Shown here: positions 25,957-38,700 of the stretch, in pieces | Position numbering within the stretch: the first letter of the stretch is position 1 | How the letters are laid out: every line of letters begins with the position of its first letter | Origin: Trichoplax sp. H2 | Lineage: Eukaryota; Placozoa; Uniplacotomia; Trichoplacea | Length of the DNA: 64,000 bases | Reading direction: 5' to 3' | Assembly: GCA_003344405.1 (NCBI GenBank) | Contig: NOWV01000212.1 | Span: forward strand, 1-64,000 | The notes under the pieces: model-generated | The model's input: the letters and a program-made list of their open reading frames with translations, nothing else | What the model was told of the DNA's origin: nothing | Databases searched by the model: none | Program-made: the position numbers and the translations under genes

Positions 25957-28462
25957 TTAAATCCATGATAGCAAGTACAGTAGTCCTACAATCAAAATAT
26001 TGCTGTTCACTTTCACAGCTCCATTATTTGCTGTAGCGTAGGAATAACCGTAGTCGGAGGATATCATCATCTTCTGACCATTTCTATCTGGAAATCCACT
26101 GCAGACATACATACTCTCAAATACGATCCTCGCAATGGGCGATAAACTATAGAATGAAAATATAGAAAAGAATGATAAATGAAAGTTTAGTTTGTACCAG
26201 ATATTGGCTAGCTTTCATGTTGATTCACCAGCTCAATTACTCGAATAAAGAAATAAACTCATTAAAAGTACATCTTACTACTCTTTTTGACATATACTAA
26301 TATAGAAAAGAATCAATTTTCTCCTACAAGCATGATTCTTTCCTAGTATCACTGCTCAAGACATAATTTGCATTTTGAAAATGTAGCAGATGAAAATGTG
26401 AAGTTGAGATGGATCTTAAAAGTGTAATTCATATTTTTACTAATGGATTTATTCATTTCTCTGCTCAAAATTGAGGAACCTAATGATCATGATACGACTA
26501 GTTGCGTAACAGAATTATGAAATCACGACTAAATTATTCATTATGGTTTAAACAAATCAGATTACCAGTATTTTGAACTGCTCTCGCTGTCTACATTAAT
26601 TTTCAGTTTTTGATGCAACCGCTATTTTCAGCAGTAGTTTTCTGGTATTATTTGAAAGCCATGTAATTTAAAGCTATATTATGCCTGGGTGATTTTATAG
26701 GAGGCCAGTGCTCGCAAACCGTCATAAAATCATTTGTATCTGTATCCTAATTACTGGAAAGCTATCATCAGTTACAAATACTTGATTTTACACATTCGTA
26801 GCAACTGTAAATGATGTTTAATGAATTTAATAAGGGTTCAAATGATATCTAAGGTAGGAATCTTAATGCTACAACGTAAACATTCCTCGAAGTTGTTAAA
26901 ATTCATTTAATTATAGCAGCAGTATTAATGTATAACTGTCGATATAGCTCAAAATCTCTTTATACTGAAATAGATATATACAGAGTCAGTAATTTTAAAC
27001 GCTGCTTATCAATATTACAGCTGGTAATGTAAAATTGCAAAAGTGACAGTAAAATGAAAGTTTCCGTAGCTAAAATTGGAACATATAATGCATAATAATG
27101 ATGAATGATACAAATACTCGTATAATAGAATCGAACTGACCATTTCATTGCAGCTTGGCAAGACTGTGTTGTAGTCACGGTAACTACCTTTTTTGCATCT
27201 TTGGAACAGTATGGAAGGCTATTACAGACTATTTCCATCCACTGATCAATACATTCCTTAGTGGTATTCATCATGGTTAAACCTTGCTTAAAGTTGTCTA
27301 TGTTTTTACCCTGTGTTGGCAAGAAGGGGATGATCCAAGCAGGGAATTGGATACCACTAGGTAATTTACCGCAGATTGGGGCATTTATAGCGGTAAGAGA
27401 AGTCTTTGCACAAGTATTTAATGAATATTCCTTTGATGATTCCGAACAAAAGAACTTTCTAAAATCTTCAGGGAGTTGCAATGACGGAATAGCGGAACCG
27501 CAGGTTAGCGATGTTGCACATCCTGAACTGTAGTCGGGAGTAATGATGGTGGTTCGATCATCTGAGCAGCGCGGCAATGATCCCTTACAGATAGTGTTTC
27601 TCAGAGAATTTCTGCAACTGCTGTTTAAGGAAGATTGAAGTAGTGGCCAAGAAGTTCGAATCGATTCTAGAAAACCTGTATAGCGCCGATAAGGAATGGT
27701 GGGGACCATATAATTGACGTTGCAAAAGGATCTAATTTTGCTACTGGGAAGTATACAATCGTCGAGATTGCCGTCTACCCATACTGTAAATTTTGTATCT
27801 CTTTTCGCTGTAGTTTGCTAGGTAAGAGAAATAAAATATATCATGGAGCAGAATCATTCTCATTAAGATGTGCATTTCCGTATTAATTTCAGTACGTCAT
27901 TTTGAAAATTTCTGTGCCTATATTAATTTATGTTGAAGAGCAAAAGTAGTATTCACGTTAACCTAATAAACTACGACTAAATTAAAATTTCATCAATTTA
28001 TATAACACCTATAGACTGCTTTAATTAATGAAACATTCTAGTTAATATGAGGAAATGGATTTGTTATAATTAGACTTTTAACGTGATGATTTAGCAAAAT
28101 ATGGAGAAGAATTTGACGCAAAGACGATTAGAACTAGACAAATAATAACCTGGTAAGGTATAGCTAGCTATAAATGAGATACTACATAGATTTAAAATTT
28201 TCATTATATCCACTATTATTATATGAAACCGGGTTGATTAAAATAAAGCATATTCAATAGATAACAACTGATTACGTTATCATAATTATCAAGATAGATA
28301 AGATATTTCCTACACCAACTTAAGTGGCTAATTGATTGAGTAAATCTTTGCTTACGTTGCATATATACAAACCTGTTCTCTTCGTTGAAGCGTAGAAGCT
28401 TTACTACTTTGAGCTAAGAGCGAGGTCGATAAAATTGCTAGAACAGCTAGAATGAATTTCAT
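25957..28462 (-). CDS. Secreted cysteine-rich, probably GPI-anchored protein (three exons)
   Basis: The product has no name I recognise. The exons, complement(25957-26146, 27141-27817, 28373-28462), join in phase to 318 residues. Exon 1 (ATG 28460-28462) encodes a signal peptide, MKFILAVLAILSTSLLAQ. Exon 2 holds the cysteine-rich body. It seems to contain two related halves, each with a C-x(4)-LP-x-CS motif (residues in 'CKGSLPRCS' and 'CNSLPYCS') and flanking cysteines. The spacing is loosely like the Frizzled-type CRD fold, which is tentative. Exon 3 starts inside a cysteine codon and ends in a Ser/Asn/Gly stretch followed by a hydrophobic tail of about 16 residues with no basic end. That is the pattern of a GPI-attachment signal. 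Intron donors are GTTTGT and GTCAGT, with acceptors CTAG and ATAG. A paralogue with the same exon boundary lies at the right end of the window. Confidence 0.75.
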
Positions 28463-28794
28463 AGCTCCAAAGTTTTTTCCTTTAAACAGTTAAAATTGTC
28501 ATTAAAAATATCGATTAACAAATGATGTTCCATTACATAAATGATGATTTAATAAATGAAAATCATTTATAACTAGATAATTAATTATTAATGTATTAGT
28601 CCGATTTCCCATTGAAATTAGGAGACAGAAAAATAGCTAAATAATAATGTAATAGAAAAAGTTTTATTATCTAGAGATAACTGGTTGAGCTGGAGTAAAT
28701 GATTGGACTTATAATGCCAAATCTATCTTCATAAAACTCATTATGATTTTAACACAAAGTTAGGTTAATTATTATTAGTGTGCTACGGTACATT

Positions 28795-28985
28795 AAGCTT
28801 TTTTGACTACTAAAACTTATTTTAATCGAGTAAAATTCTTATAAATAGTATTGCCTCGCGAAATATATCTTAATAGCAGTGTGAGAGAATTGTTCTATAT
28901 TAAGCCTTTTTGGCTATAAAACTTATTATAAATGAGTAAAATTATTATGAATAGCATTGTAATGAATGGTGCACGAGAAATACTT
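28795..28985. repeat. Short tandem duplication, about 105 bp
   Basis: The segment starting 'aagcttttttgactactaaa' recurs about 105 bp later as 'aagcctttttggctataaaa', followed in both by 'cttatt...gagtaaaatt' and 'gaatagcattg' type words. Only the two copies are seen. Confidence 0.6.
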
Positions 28986-29909
28986 TACGTCTTGTACAAT
29001 GAAGAATGTATTAGACTGACAAGTGCATTTATCAAGAATGGTTAGAAATGCACCGGTATAAATCAAGGAAATAAAAATGCAGACTCTATTATAAGTAGAC
29101 TGCACAAATGTTGAGATACAGCACTCAGATTATCAATGCAGCTATTTCCTCATTTGTAAAGCTATTTTAAGGTCAGAATGCAATAGAAAATAGTAAACAT
29201 TAATATAAAATAATGGCATACAATAAATGATATTAGGATATATTGCTAATGCTAAGATGATCATCTTGGAATACGATTACTGAGATATCATAGTCGTAGC
29301 TCTGAAACTCAGCTATTTCCTTTACATCGAAAATGCTAAGTTTTACTCGTGTGGATCTTCCTTAATACTATTTCGCTAAGATAACGTGGATATTGTATTA
29401 AACGGAAAACGACTTATAGTCTAAAAATTATATTGGTTTATAAATTAATTATTAGAACGCCATTTGTTATGTAATTTAATTTGATATAGCCTTACAGATA
29501 AGAATGTCGACTACATATTAAGCTTTTAATAAGTTTAAAATATACGCAATCTACTATTCTCCATCGTTATAATTGATCCATCTTAGAAATTTGCAAGAGG
29601 ATAAGCTCTGTTTCCATTTATCTTATAAGGTAAAGTAAATATCTCAGACAGAGTAGGAGCTGATAAATTACCAATCCATGTAATAGATGTTGTAATCTTA
29701 GTTTGTAATCGCGTACGCTTTAGAGTGTAAATTACGCGTAAAGGACGCATCAGTCTTTGCTGTACGCACGTGTCGATACGAATACTTGGATTTGAATATT
29801 ATAATATTGAACTATTACAGAGTCAGTTGGTTTCTCAGAGCTAGCATTTACGGGCAGTGTAGTTAATAGAGAATTAAAGTATTACTTAACTGAAGATCAT
29901 CAAGTTGTT

Positions 29910-29971
29910 GTGAGCTAGGAGATCGAACATATCCTCTATCTGATAGTCAGAGTACCTCATGAGCTATCCCC
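29910..29971 (-). mobile_element. tRNA-like element, candidate tRNA-derived SINE head
   Basis: On the minus strand the sequence begins GGGGATAGCTCATGAGGTA, which resembles a tRNA 5' end with a pol III A box. About 38 nt after the A-box start comes GTTCGATCTCC, which resembles a B box. An anticodon-arm-like inverted repeat (CTGA...TCAG) lies between them. The acceptor stem does not close, so a working tRNA gene is unlikely; a tRNA-derived SINE or an old tRNA pseudogene is more probable. The body and tail of such an element would extend toward lower coordinates but are not distinct by eye. Confidence 0.45.
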
Positions 29972-32900
29972 AGCTTCGTCTCATAACGGTATAACGAACA
30001 GTAACAATAGCCTCTTTATAACACAGGTAACTGACAGGTATAATTAATCAGACGTTGAATAATCTGAATCTGAAGCTGAACATTTGAGTTAGGCATATAG
30101 AATCAATGCCAAAATATATTAGATCAATCATACTTTAATAAGCATCGATTAGTATCTTATTGGTGTTTTTGTATGATATCAATGGTCAATTCGTAGAAAC
30201 TGGCAGCAATGAAATGAGTAAGTTAACCTCTGCAAAGTTTAATAGCCAAATTCCTATCCTGTGGTAGGGCATATTAATTGCCTGCTTTTATTGCAGCAGC
30301 TGCACATCATATATAGTGTCATGTCAATAGCGATCGAGTATATGAACAAATTAAAATCTAGCTGCAGTATCTTCTCAGAAAATAAAGTATTTCCATCAAC
30401 ATACATTATAATATAAACTTGCATTAGAGTCCTACTTAGAGATGCCTATTAATTATACAAAGTACCACACCTATAATGATTGAGGTTATGTACCTATTAA
30501 GATCTAACCGCAGAATTATCTCAAGCATTAAAGTATTTCAATTTATAATTGTTATACCAAAACCCGCAATAAGGTTCCACAGAAAAGAGCGATTATAATC
30601 TTCGGGAATCTACTAGATTATTTAAAAAATACTTAAGAATCATGGTAGTGTTACATTGTGATGACTAAGTTTCCTACCCAGTACTCATTTGGAAAGCTGT
30701 CATACCTAAAAACTATAAACAAAATTAATTTATGATGTACAAGCTATAACGAAGCCTGCATTAATTAATTCTATTTATTTTGGCTTCATTCGATGGAATA
30801 AATAAAAAAATTATTGGCCACCTATCGCGTTCTTACAGAATATGTCTCGGCAAGTCCCATATTATCATGAGCCGATTGCTTGTAATCTTGTTAAATTTAC
30901 GCTACCAAAGATTTGTTGACATTATAATTATGATTTTGCATGACTAATTAAATTATTGTGTAGGATATCTATCTTGCGATGCTGGCTAATAGGAATCAAT
31001 ATTATGTATTATGGTTAGGTGAGCATATAGAAGCATCACGACTTTTGGAAATTGAGAATCTAAGATAGGGCTTCCTATAAAAATTGTCACCTATAGAATA
31101 AGACTCATCGCTAGATTTATGAAAGCTTGTTTATGCATAGAACGTACAAGCTCATCATGAAAAATTATTTACAAAGGCACAACCAGTCACATCTAGATGA
31201 TATCTACGCGTTGATATTAGGTGAAAAGGTAAAATAAAAATTTAATTAATGCAGTAACTAGTTCTAGCCTTCTAGTAAACTGTTATGAATATCTACATAG
31301 GCATTACTAAGGACTATTTTACCTGTTTTATGTTGTTATTAATCAGTATATTTTAATTAAGAATTAAATAAAAGGAATGATGCCAAGGTTGGGGCTCTTA
31401 ATAACATTTTGATCGTACATAATTATAATTTGGAAATTATGATTAATGGTCATGCAGCTTTAGCGGGTTGTTACTATTAATTCTCTCGAAAAAATGATTA
31501 TAGCCGTTTTATCTATGTTCTATAACTAATAATATGTTTGGATAACAAATCAGAAAGAAAGGATTAAAATCCAGACTCAATTAATAATGTCTAGACGACA
31601 GGAAAATAGCTGATCTAGGACAAAAAAATGGTTATATTTAGTACCCGCTGGCTTTAATTATACGTCATTATTAATGGCAATATCCTAGTCATCTGACTAC
31701 TTTCTACATCTTAAGTAACTATAGATGGATGTAATTGGATTATAATTAAATTAGAAGGAAAGTGTAAAATCTAGTCGAAATAGTACAGTAGCATATAAAA
31801 GGCCTATTGGTTTCTCTTTCTATGATACTATAGACTAGATTACACAACTTTAACCGTAAGCCCCATTGCAGTATCATCCAGACGTAGGCTACTATTCCGA
31901 TAATCGAACTTTTATATGAACATCAAATCACAACGAATTCTTATACTAGATCGATAAATACAGCCAAAGAATACAACTAAAATCGGGCTATAATAGATTA
32001 GAAATGATCCGATCGGATACATCATAGATCCGAACTGTTCTTTAAAATTTTGATTTATGTATTTTAGCAGTTATAAGCTTCTATAGTATCACTGGTCAGC
32101 AGAGATTTAGTTTACACTTAATATTGGCTACGGTATTTAATAATTACATCAGGATCTTTTATAACAGCTTGCTTTGATTGCTACTTCTTTATAATGTGAA
32201 TGCTTATATCCTTATAACAAGATTGATATATCTTTTCGAGTTAAAAAAGCACCCTTATAGTTATTATGTGGTTATCATGACCTGTTGACTTGAATAAGAT
32301 GCAAAATTAAGACAATAAAATAGTTATAAAACATCAATTGATCATAATTTTCGTAATTTTATACTAGAATTGTTGACTGATTTGAATGATGATCTGAGAA
32401 TCGTTGTTACGTAAATATCGAAGAAAAAAATTGGAAAAGCGCCTGCTATTATTAACATTTCGAATATTTTCCCTTTTAACTTTTTGACCAAAATAGACAT
32501 AGGTCATCCCTAATTATATAGTCTAAATTTCAAGTAAGAAGGGAATTTAATAAATACAATAAAATAGATTAAAGTTGTCATAGTAAAAATATAACGAAAA
32601 AGTAGCATAAAGTAAAATAAATGCCAAAGTAACGAGCTTAAAAATAAAATGAATTTGATGGTGGAGTAGAATATGTACAGCTGATATTGAACAAGAAAGC
32701 TGCCCAAATTGAATGGAATAATTAGAATGAAATTAGCTATCATCCAATGCCTAATCGACTTACAGTTATTAAGAGGGCTAAATAAGCCTGTAAGGATGTA
32801 GAAAATCTTCGGCTTAGCAGGTATAGCAATGATTTTCCCCAATACTCCCGCCAACTACATTACCTCTTGTAGCTTGTCGTAGGCGTTGGTAATGTCATCA

Positions 32901-33639
32901 ACATTTAAATTTACAACCTATCGTCTTGTAAAGTAATCACAACAATTGAATCATTAAAATAAATAATCTCATCAAGTTCATATCCTCTGAAATTCTTAAT
33001 TCATATTAAAAAAATAATCAATCAACTGATCTGCTACATCTAATATATTAAATCTATCAGCACATTTATTAACTTGCTTACCAGGAAAATCTTTTACTTA
33101 AATTTTAGCATTACATTGCTAGAATAAGTCAAGGACTATTTAGTAGCTATAGTATTCAGAGTTCTATTCTTTAGCCATCAGCTGAAACGATATTAAGAAC
33201 GATGATAGTATATCATAATGTTGTTGGATAGGTTATGTTAAAGCTATATTGTGTAGGCTATTTGAAAATAAGAGTATATACCTATTAATTATCAAAATAC
33301 GGTACTAAAACCGGATATTGTGCATAAATTTGCAATGAACAAATCGTTTTAGGGTTCACGCATCATCTTTTGACTAGATCTAACAGATTATTATTTATTT
33401 ATTCTACTGGTATATGGATAGTAATCTTAATAATTCAACAGCTAATTCTTAACGACTAAATTAGTAAACAATATAATAACCATGAAATCTTCTGACTAAT
33501 TCTAGAAAACTGTTCAGCTAGACGTTCATTCATAGAATCATTTTATAATATAACCTATTATCGGTTATTATCAATCGGATTTTATATCGTAATACGAGTA
33601 GTAACTTTACATTTAGTAGGAATGGCATAAATATACAGA

Positions 33640-34750
33640 ATATTTGGTGCTTTATTTGATTTCTGGTCAAAAATATATTATCTTTTAGTATAGTTTCAAT
33701 TATTATACGCGCACTTTTAAGCAATGCAACTGCCAGTTCAGTTAACTCTGTTCTATACCAGAAGTGTTTTTCGTAAGCAAGCTATGTACAGACTCCGTTC
33801 GTACTAACTATCTAGTTAAAGAAGTGTGGTACTATAATCGAGGGGATAGGAGCTTTAATTTGTTGCCATACTAAGAGATTTCGTTCTATCTTTTAAAGTC
33901 CTTAACATAAGTACACAATAACTTTAACTCAGAAGTTGTGACGAATTGAATTAACCTTGCTCTATATAGAAGTCATTTTTATGCTGTTGAGATAGTCTAC
34001 TCAATAACAAACATCATCTTTGAAGTATATGAGACTCTTATACGCAAGATTTGCTAATTTATTTGATTTCTGATCTGAAAAATATCGTCTTCTAGTAAAT
34101 TATATATCAGATTTTTAGGCTTTAAAGCAAAAGTAATTACCAGTTGAATTAACTCTACTTCATATTAGAATTATTCGATTTAAGCAGGCAGTGTATAGGT
34201 TATGCTATGAAACCTATTTTATTGACAATAATATTGCCAATCTATGTCAAAAGAGTAAAGAGCTATTTTTTTCAAGAATTTGTGCTTAATTAACTCCTAG
34301 AAAGATACTATCTTCTAAACATTAACATTGTTTTATTTAAGTTGGCAGTGTATAGGCTGTGTTGTGAAACTTATTTTATTTGCGGTAATATTAACTTTAT
34401 AACAATGGATTATAGTGCAATTTTATAGAAGAATGATTTAACTTCTAGCTTAAAAGATATTATCTCCAATGCTGTTAAAAGTATATATTTTAAACTAGAG
34501 AAGCAGCAATTGTTTGCTGAATCAACTCTAATTTATGCAAGAATTACTAGAGTAATAGAGACAATCTGCTAACAATTTATAATCATCGAGGAAATTTCGA
34601 ACTTTATTTGACTTCTTGCTTACAAGATGTCACCATTTAATCCACTTGAAATTTTTTAATACTTTTTTAAACTAAAGAAAAGAATCATGATAACTGAATG
34701 AACTCTATTAATTATGCACTATGACCTACAGTATGTTGTTTTTGTTACGT
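33640..34750. repeat. Field of diverged direct repeats
   Basis: A word like 'tatttgatttct' followed by an AT-rich stretch and 'gaattaactct' or 'gaatcaactct' recurs near 33650, 34060 and 34605. A 'ggcagtgtatagg' segment with its surroundings is present near 34180 and 34345. The copies are diverged and irregularly spaced. No coding potential is conserved. Confidence 0.45.
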
Positions 34751-35565
34751 TGATTACTCTAAAGGTATTATCTCGGAATTCCCTAACGGTGGTTCCATTT
34801 TACGTGGAAATAACGATCTTGACGAATTTAACGTACTATATCTATATTAAAACCGGTAGATATCTTTCAACAAGGTACATGTAATGCTGAATAAGTTCAC
34901 TACATACAGTCATAATTTGTGCTCTTTTAGTCGGGGTCAATTAGCCAGCAGCGAATAATTAATACGAGCAAGCAATGGTAGGCTCAACAATTTAAATATT
35001 AACTTTATTATCATGAATGCTATGTAGACATAACAATGTCATCATGAACCCGGCAATACATTACTATAATGAAGATGTGACAATAATACTGTATCATTCA
35101 GTTATGTTCCACGGTACAATATGATATTGATCGAATTCTTAATCGATTATACTACAGTATACGATACCTACGAATTGAATGATTACATTGCAGTAATATA
35201 CGAGATTATACAATATGCACTGCACCAGAATTACAATTTATGGCTAAAATAAAGATAAAGTGATATATCATTAAAGCTAGCCAATTTCACTAAGTTAAGT
35301 GAAGGAATAAATAACACCAATACAGATTCTGCGATAACACAGTATCATCTACCTTAATAAAGCCCAAAAGTTGATCAACTTTTTGTATTAATCAATATTA
35401 GTATATTGTTATAGAGCAGACAACAAAGGAATAACTAGTAACGACAAATAATAACTAATTTAAGAGATGTAGAAATTACTAAAATATGATAAAATGAGTT
35501 ATGCTCGGTTATGGCGTAATTTTAATTAAGCAAACTTTGAATATGTAACATCTCTATGAGATGAT

Positions 35566-35652
35566 CTAGAAGAAATGCAGAATCATCCGTCAAAAATTTG
35601 AGAAGTCATAATTCTCTTTCAATTTCTGACATCATAGGACATCTACTTCTAG
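35566..35652 (-). promoter_or_regulatory. Candidate SECIS element in the 3' UTR of selenoprotein T
   Basis: It lies 105 nt after the stop codon of the selenoprotein T gene. On the minus strand a 7-bp base helix CTAGAAG/CTTCTAG encloses an internal loop with ATGA on the 5' side and GATGA on the 3' side. Next comes an approximately 11-bp helix GTCAGAAATTG/CAAATTTTTGAC, with one bulge and one G-T pair, capped by a loop that begins AAA. The distance from ATGA to the loop adenines is 12 nt, as expected for SECIS elements. The 3' side of the quartet is less tidy than in standard elements (two extra G residues before ATGA). Folding was done by eye only. Confidence 0.65.
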
Positions 35653-35756
35653 CCAACCGACATAGAGACAACATTGAAGCCTGATTTTCACCAGTAGCAA
35701 GATTTAAACTACTAGTGGATGGCTATTTTCTGTACATTGTACAATTTAGAAACGCT

Positions 35757-38700
35757 TTATATTGATTTGAATGAATATTGCTGTTGGATGATTTGTTGTA
35801 ATTCATCTGCTGAAGGTAGCCGTCCTGAATTTAATTTTGACCAAACATTGATACCTTCAAAGTATAGATTGATCAACGACAAAACGTAAATGATTAGCAA
35901 AGGTAAAATAATCACATCAGTACTAAAATTTACTGTCAACATGACACTTTCATATTTTATTACCAAGAAACAATTCATGAAACTTTATTGTGTACGCAAC
36001 TTTATTAAGAGTCATGCTAAATAGCTAATGTAACAAATATAAAGCAAGTTAATCTGCAACATTCATTCTTGAAGGTATCACCATTGTCGGTGCCTTGAAT
36101 AATATTACATACTCCATATAAAAGTAAAAGTAGTGCTAACGTTGACAGTATATTTACCATTTAATGTTACTTCAAAGGCCCCAGTTGATAAAAGCTGCTG
36201 TTCCAAACTGTTCAGTAAAAAAAATATGATCATGCAGGCAGTTATCTAGATAGAATTAAAGATAAAAGTGTTTAGTCTAATTCCCAAGCGGACTATTGTA
36301 CTTATATAATCTGACTTGGAAGCGCAAGCAACCCTATTTTGATGAAGATTCTTCAAAAAGAGCAAATGGTTAGAAAACCTCCAAAAAACGAATATTTCGT
36401 GTGACGTCATTGATACATTTGACATGATAATTATGAAATATGCTGCTCTTATTTTACTAAACTCTATCGATTTCGAGGATATCTAAATGAATGTATAAAT
36501 TAGACTGAATGATAAAGACACTTGTGAAAGTTGAATGCTTAGACAACCTAAATCGTATATACTTTATCTATGGTCAATCGATACATTTATTACCCTTTAC
36601 GATCAAAACATGACAATTGTGAAATAAACTGGACTTATCCTACTAAACTCTATCGATTTCGAGGATGTACAAAATATTGTATTAGCCTAAATGATGACGA
36701 CTCTTCTAGATAGTTAAATCGTTACATAACCTAAACCGTATATTTGTCGATAGTCGATTAATGCATTTTACTACCCTTTACGAGTAAAACACGACAATAT
36801 GAGAAAAGTTGGATTTATACTACTGAACTCTATTGATTTCGAGGATGTACAAAATATTGTATAAATTAGACTGAATGATCAAAACTCTTCAAGAAAGCCA
36901 AATGGTCAGATAAACTAAACCGTATATTTTGTCTGTCGTTAATTGATACATTTGTTACACTTTACGAATAGAACATGACAACGATGAAATACACTGCATT
37001 TATCCTACTAATAATATCAATCGATTCCGAGGCTATACAAATGATCTTATAAATCAGACTGAACTTCAGAAAAGAATATCCATAAATATACCTATGCAAA
37101 CCTTTGTGAGTTACGTACTACCATACGTTATCGATACAATAGCAGCATAATATACTATGTAGTAACAGTTAACCGCTAACAAGGCATCACTTTCCATCCC
37201 AAACATGTCGTATCCTGCAACTGGGAAAAAGGAATAGTTTTACTTACTTTATTTTCGTTTGCCCAAAGGTAAATAGAGGGACGTCCTAAATTGAATCCAT
37301 CTAACAAACGCTCAGCAAATCCACTGACTAGTAAACCAATCAGGGCTAATTTAAACGTGTTGATGAACCGCGATAATAGTACACGACTTGCCGGTGGGGG
37401 ATAAACGTCTCCTTCTACATTAATGCTAGGAAAACTTGATTGCAGAAACTGAGAGTACTGCTGGAATGCATTCCGGTAACCTCAGGAAGCACTATCCATT
37501 GCAAATCGTTGATATCATCGGAACAGATGGTAAAAAAGGAGAAAAAAATAAGATTTTTGTCCTATACGCCGAAATGATATCGTTCATCACATCAAATTTA
37601 CAATCTCTTACATAACTTTATGTCAATTTATTACTTTAACGAAAAGACGTAGTGGTTACATTACGTCATTTCAAACAGTACATCCTAGAGGAATTATTGT
37701 AGAAATTTTTAACACTGTTGGCAGCTATTTGATCCATAAGTCGAGAAATATGGATAATTATTATATTAATGTTATCATCTATTGCTCACTAATAATCAAA
37801 ACACTAGGCATACACACAACAATAGGCAATTATTCAGTATTCATTAAACCATTGGTAAATTTCATGTCTGTTTCCAAGATATCTATTAGAAAATCATGCT
37901 CACTCAAGGCTTACGCTAAATCCCCTCCAATCGATATTTCGTTTTATTTTATACAAGAACATCTATCAGTCATAAAACTTTCAATTTCATCAATAGTAGA
38001 GTAATCCATGGGAAAATATTGGGTTCTAGGATCCTACTTGTATTGTGACGACAAGTACAGTCTGAGGAATTAATTTGAATTCTATTTGATCAGTTCTCGC
38101 TTGAACGTTGCTATAACTATTCTATTGCTGCATGATGACAGGTGCTTTCAACTGTAGCCTACTGTATATTTACGGTATTTATCTCTATCTGGAGCCAATT
38201 TCATTTCTGCACTCTAAAAATGTGATTATAATCATGACAAAAGTCTAACGTGGCTAGACGGCGTATTATTCAAGGCTTAAATGAATAAGACGGCGGGCAA
38301 CGATATTATTCCACACCTAGAATAACGACACTGAAAGCAGGCTTTTGTTGGTATTGTAGTCTAACACTTTAATTAAGGGGGAAGAAGTGGCAAGTAGTAA
38401 AGGCCAGATATCAATTTATCAAGATTGCGGTAAATCTTTTCAGGCGTAGAATTCAATCTTGAGATTGTTGATGACTTGAGCCAATACGTTAACCTTGTAT
38501 TTCAATTCATTCTAATGTTGGGCAAAGTCGAAGTAGACTGTTTACTAAATTATTCTATTGAGAGTAGGCTGTTAAAAAAGTAACCTAAGCAAAGAGGAAA
38601 AACTCTTTCTTTAGAACTACCCTTTGGAGTTGAATGCTTACTCTCGCCAAGTCTCTCGATCACTAGCTGTAGTCGGTATGGTATAGGTTGACAAGATTTT

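Larger units (their letters stand above)
28463..35565. other. Gene-poor AT-rich interval
   Basis: About 7 kb without a gene I can support. It contains a small tandem duplication (28795-28985), a tRNA-like element (29910-29971), a diverged pair at about 30350-30560 and a field of diverged repeats at about 33640-34750. The longest open frame (32510-32854, minus) is hydrophobic, lacks an ATG at its start and has no recognisable motif, so it is not called as a gene. Confidence 0.5.

Noticed and set aside
27261-27533. Plus-strand frame opposite the cysteine-rich exon
   Set aside because: Shadow of the minus-strand coding exon, whose cysteine framework is conserved in the paralogue.
32510-32854. 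Open frame of about 114 codons on the minus strand with hydrophobic stretches
   Set aside because: Its first codon is TTG with a TAG immediately before, so no ATG opens it. The hydrophobicity is what T-rich DNA gives by chance, and there is no recognisable motif.
35757-37491. Treating the in-frame TGA in the selenoprotein T exon as a pseudogene stop
   Set aside because: The TGA is in the exact CxxU-GYR position, the downstream exons are intact and in phase, and a SECIS-like hairpin is present.
37729-38004. 91-codon plus-strand frame
   Set aside because: Starts at TTG, lies inside selenoprotein T intron 1 on the opposite strand, and has no motif.
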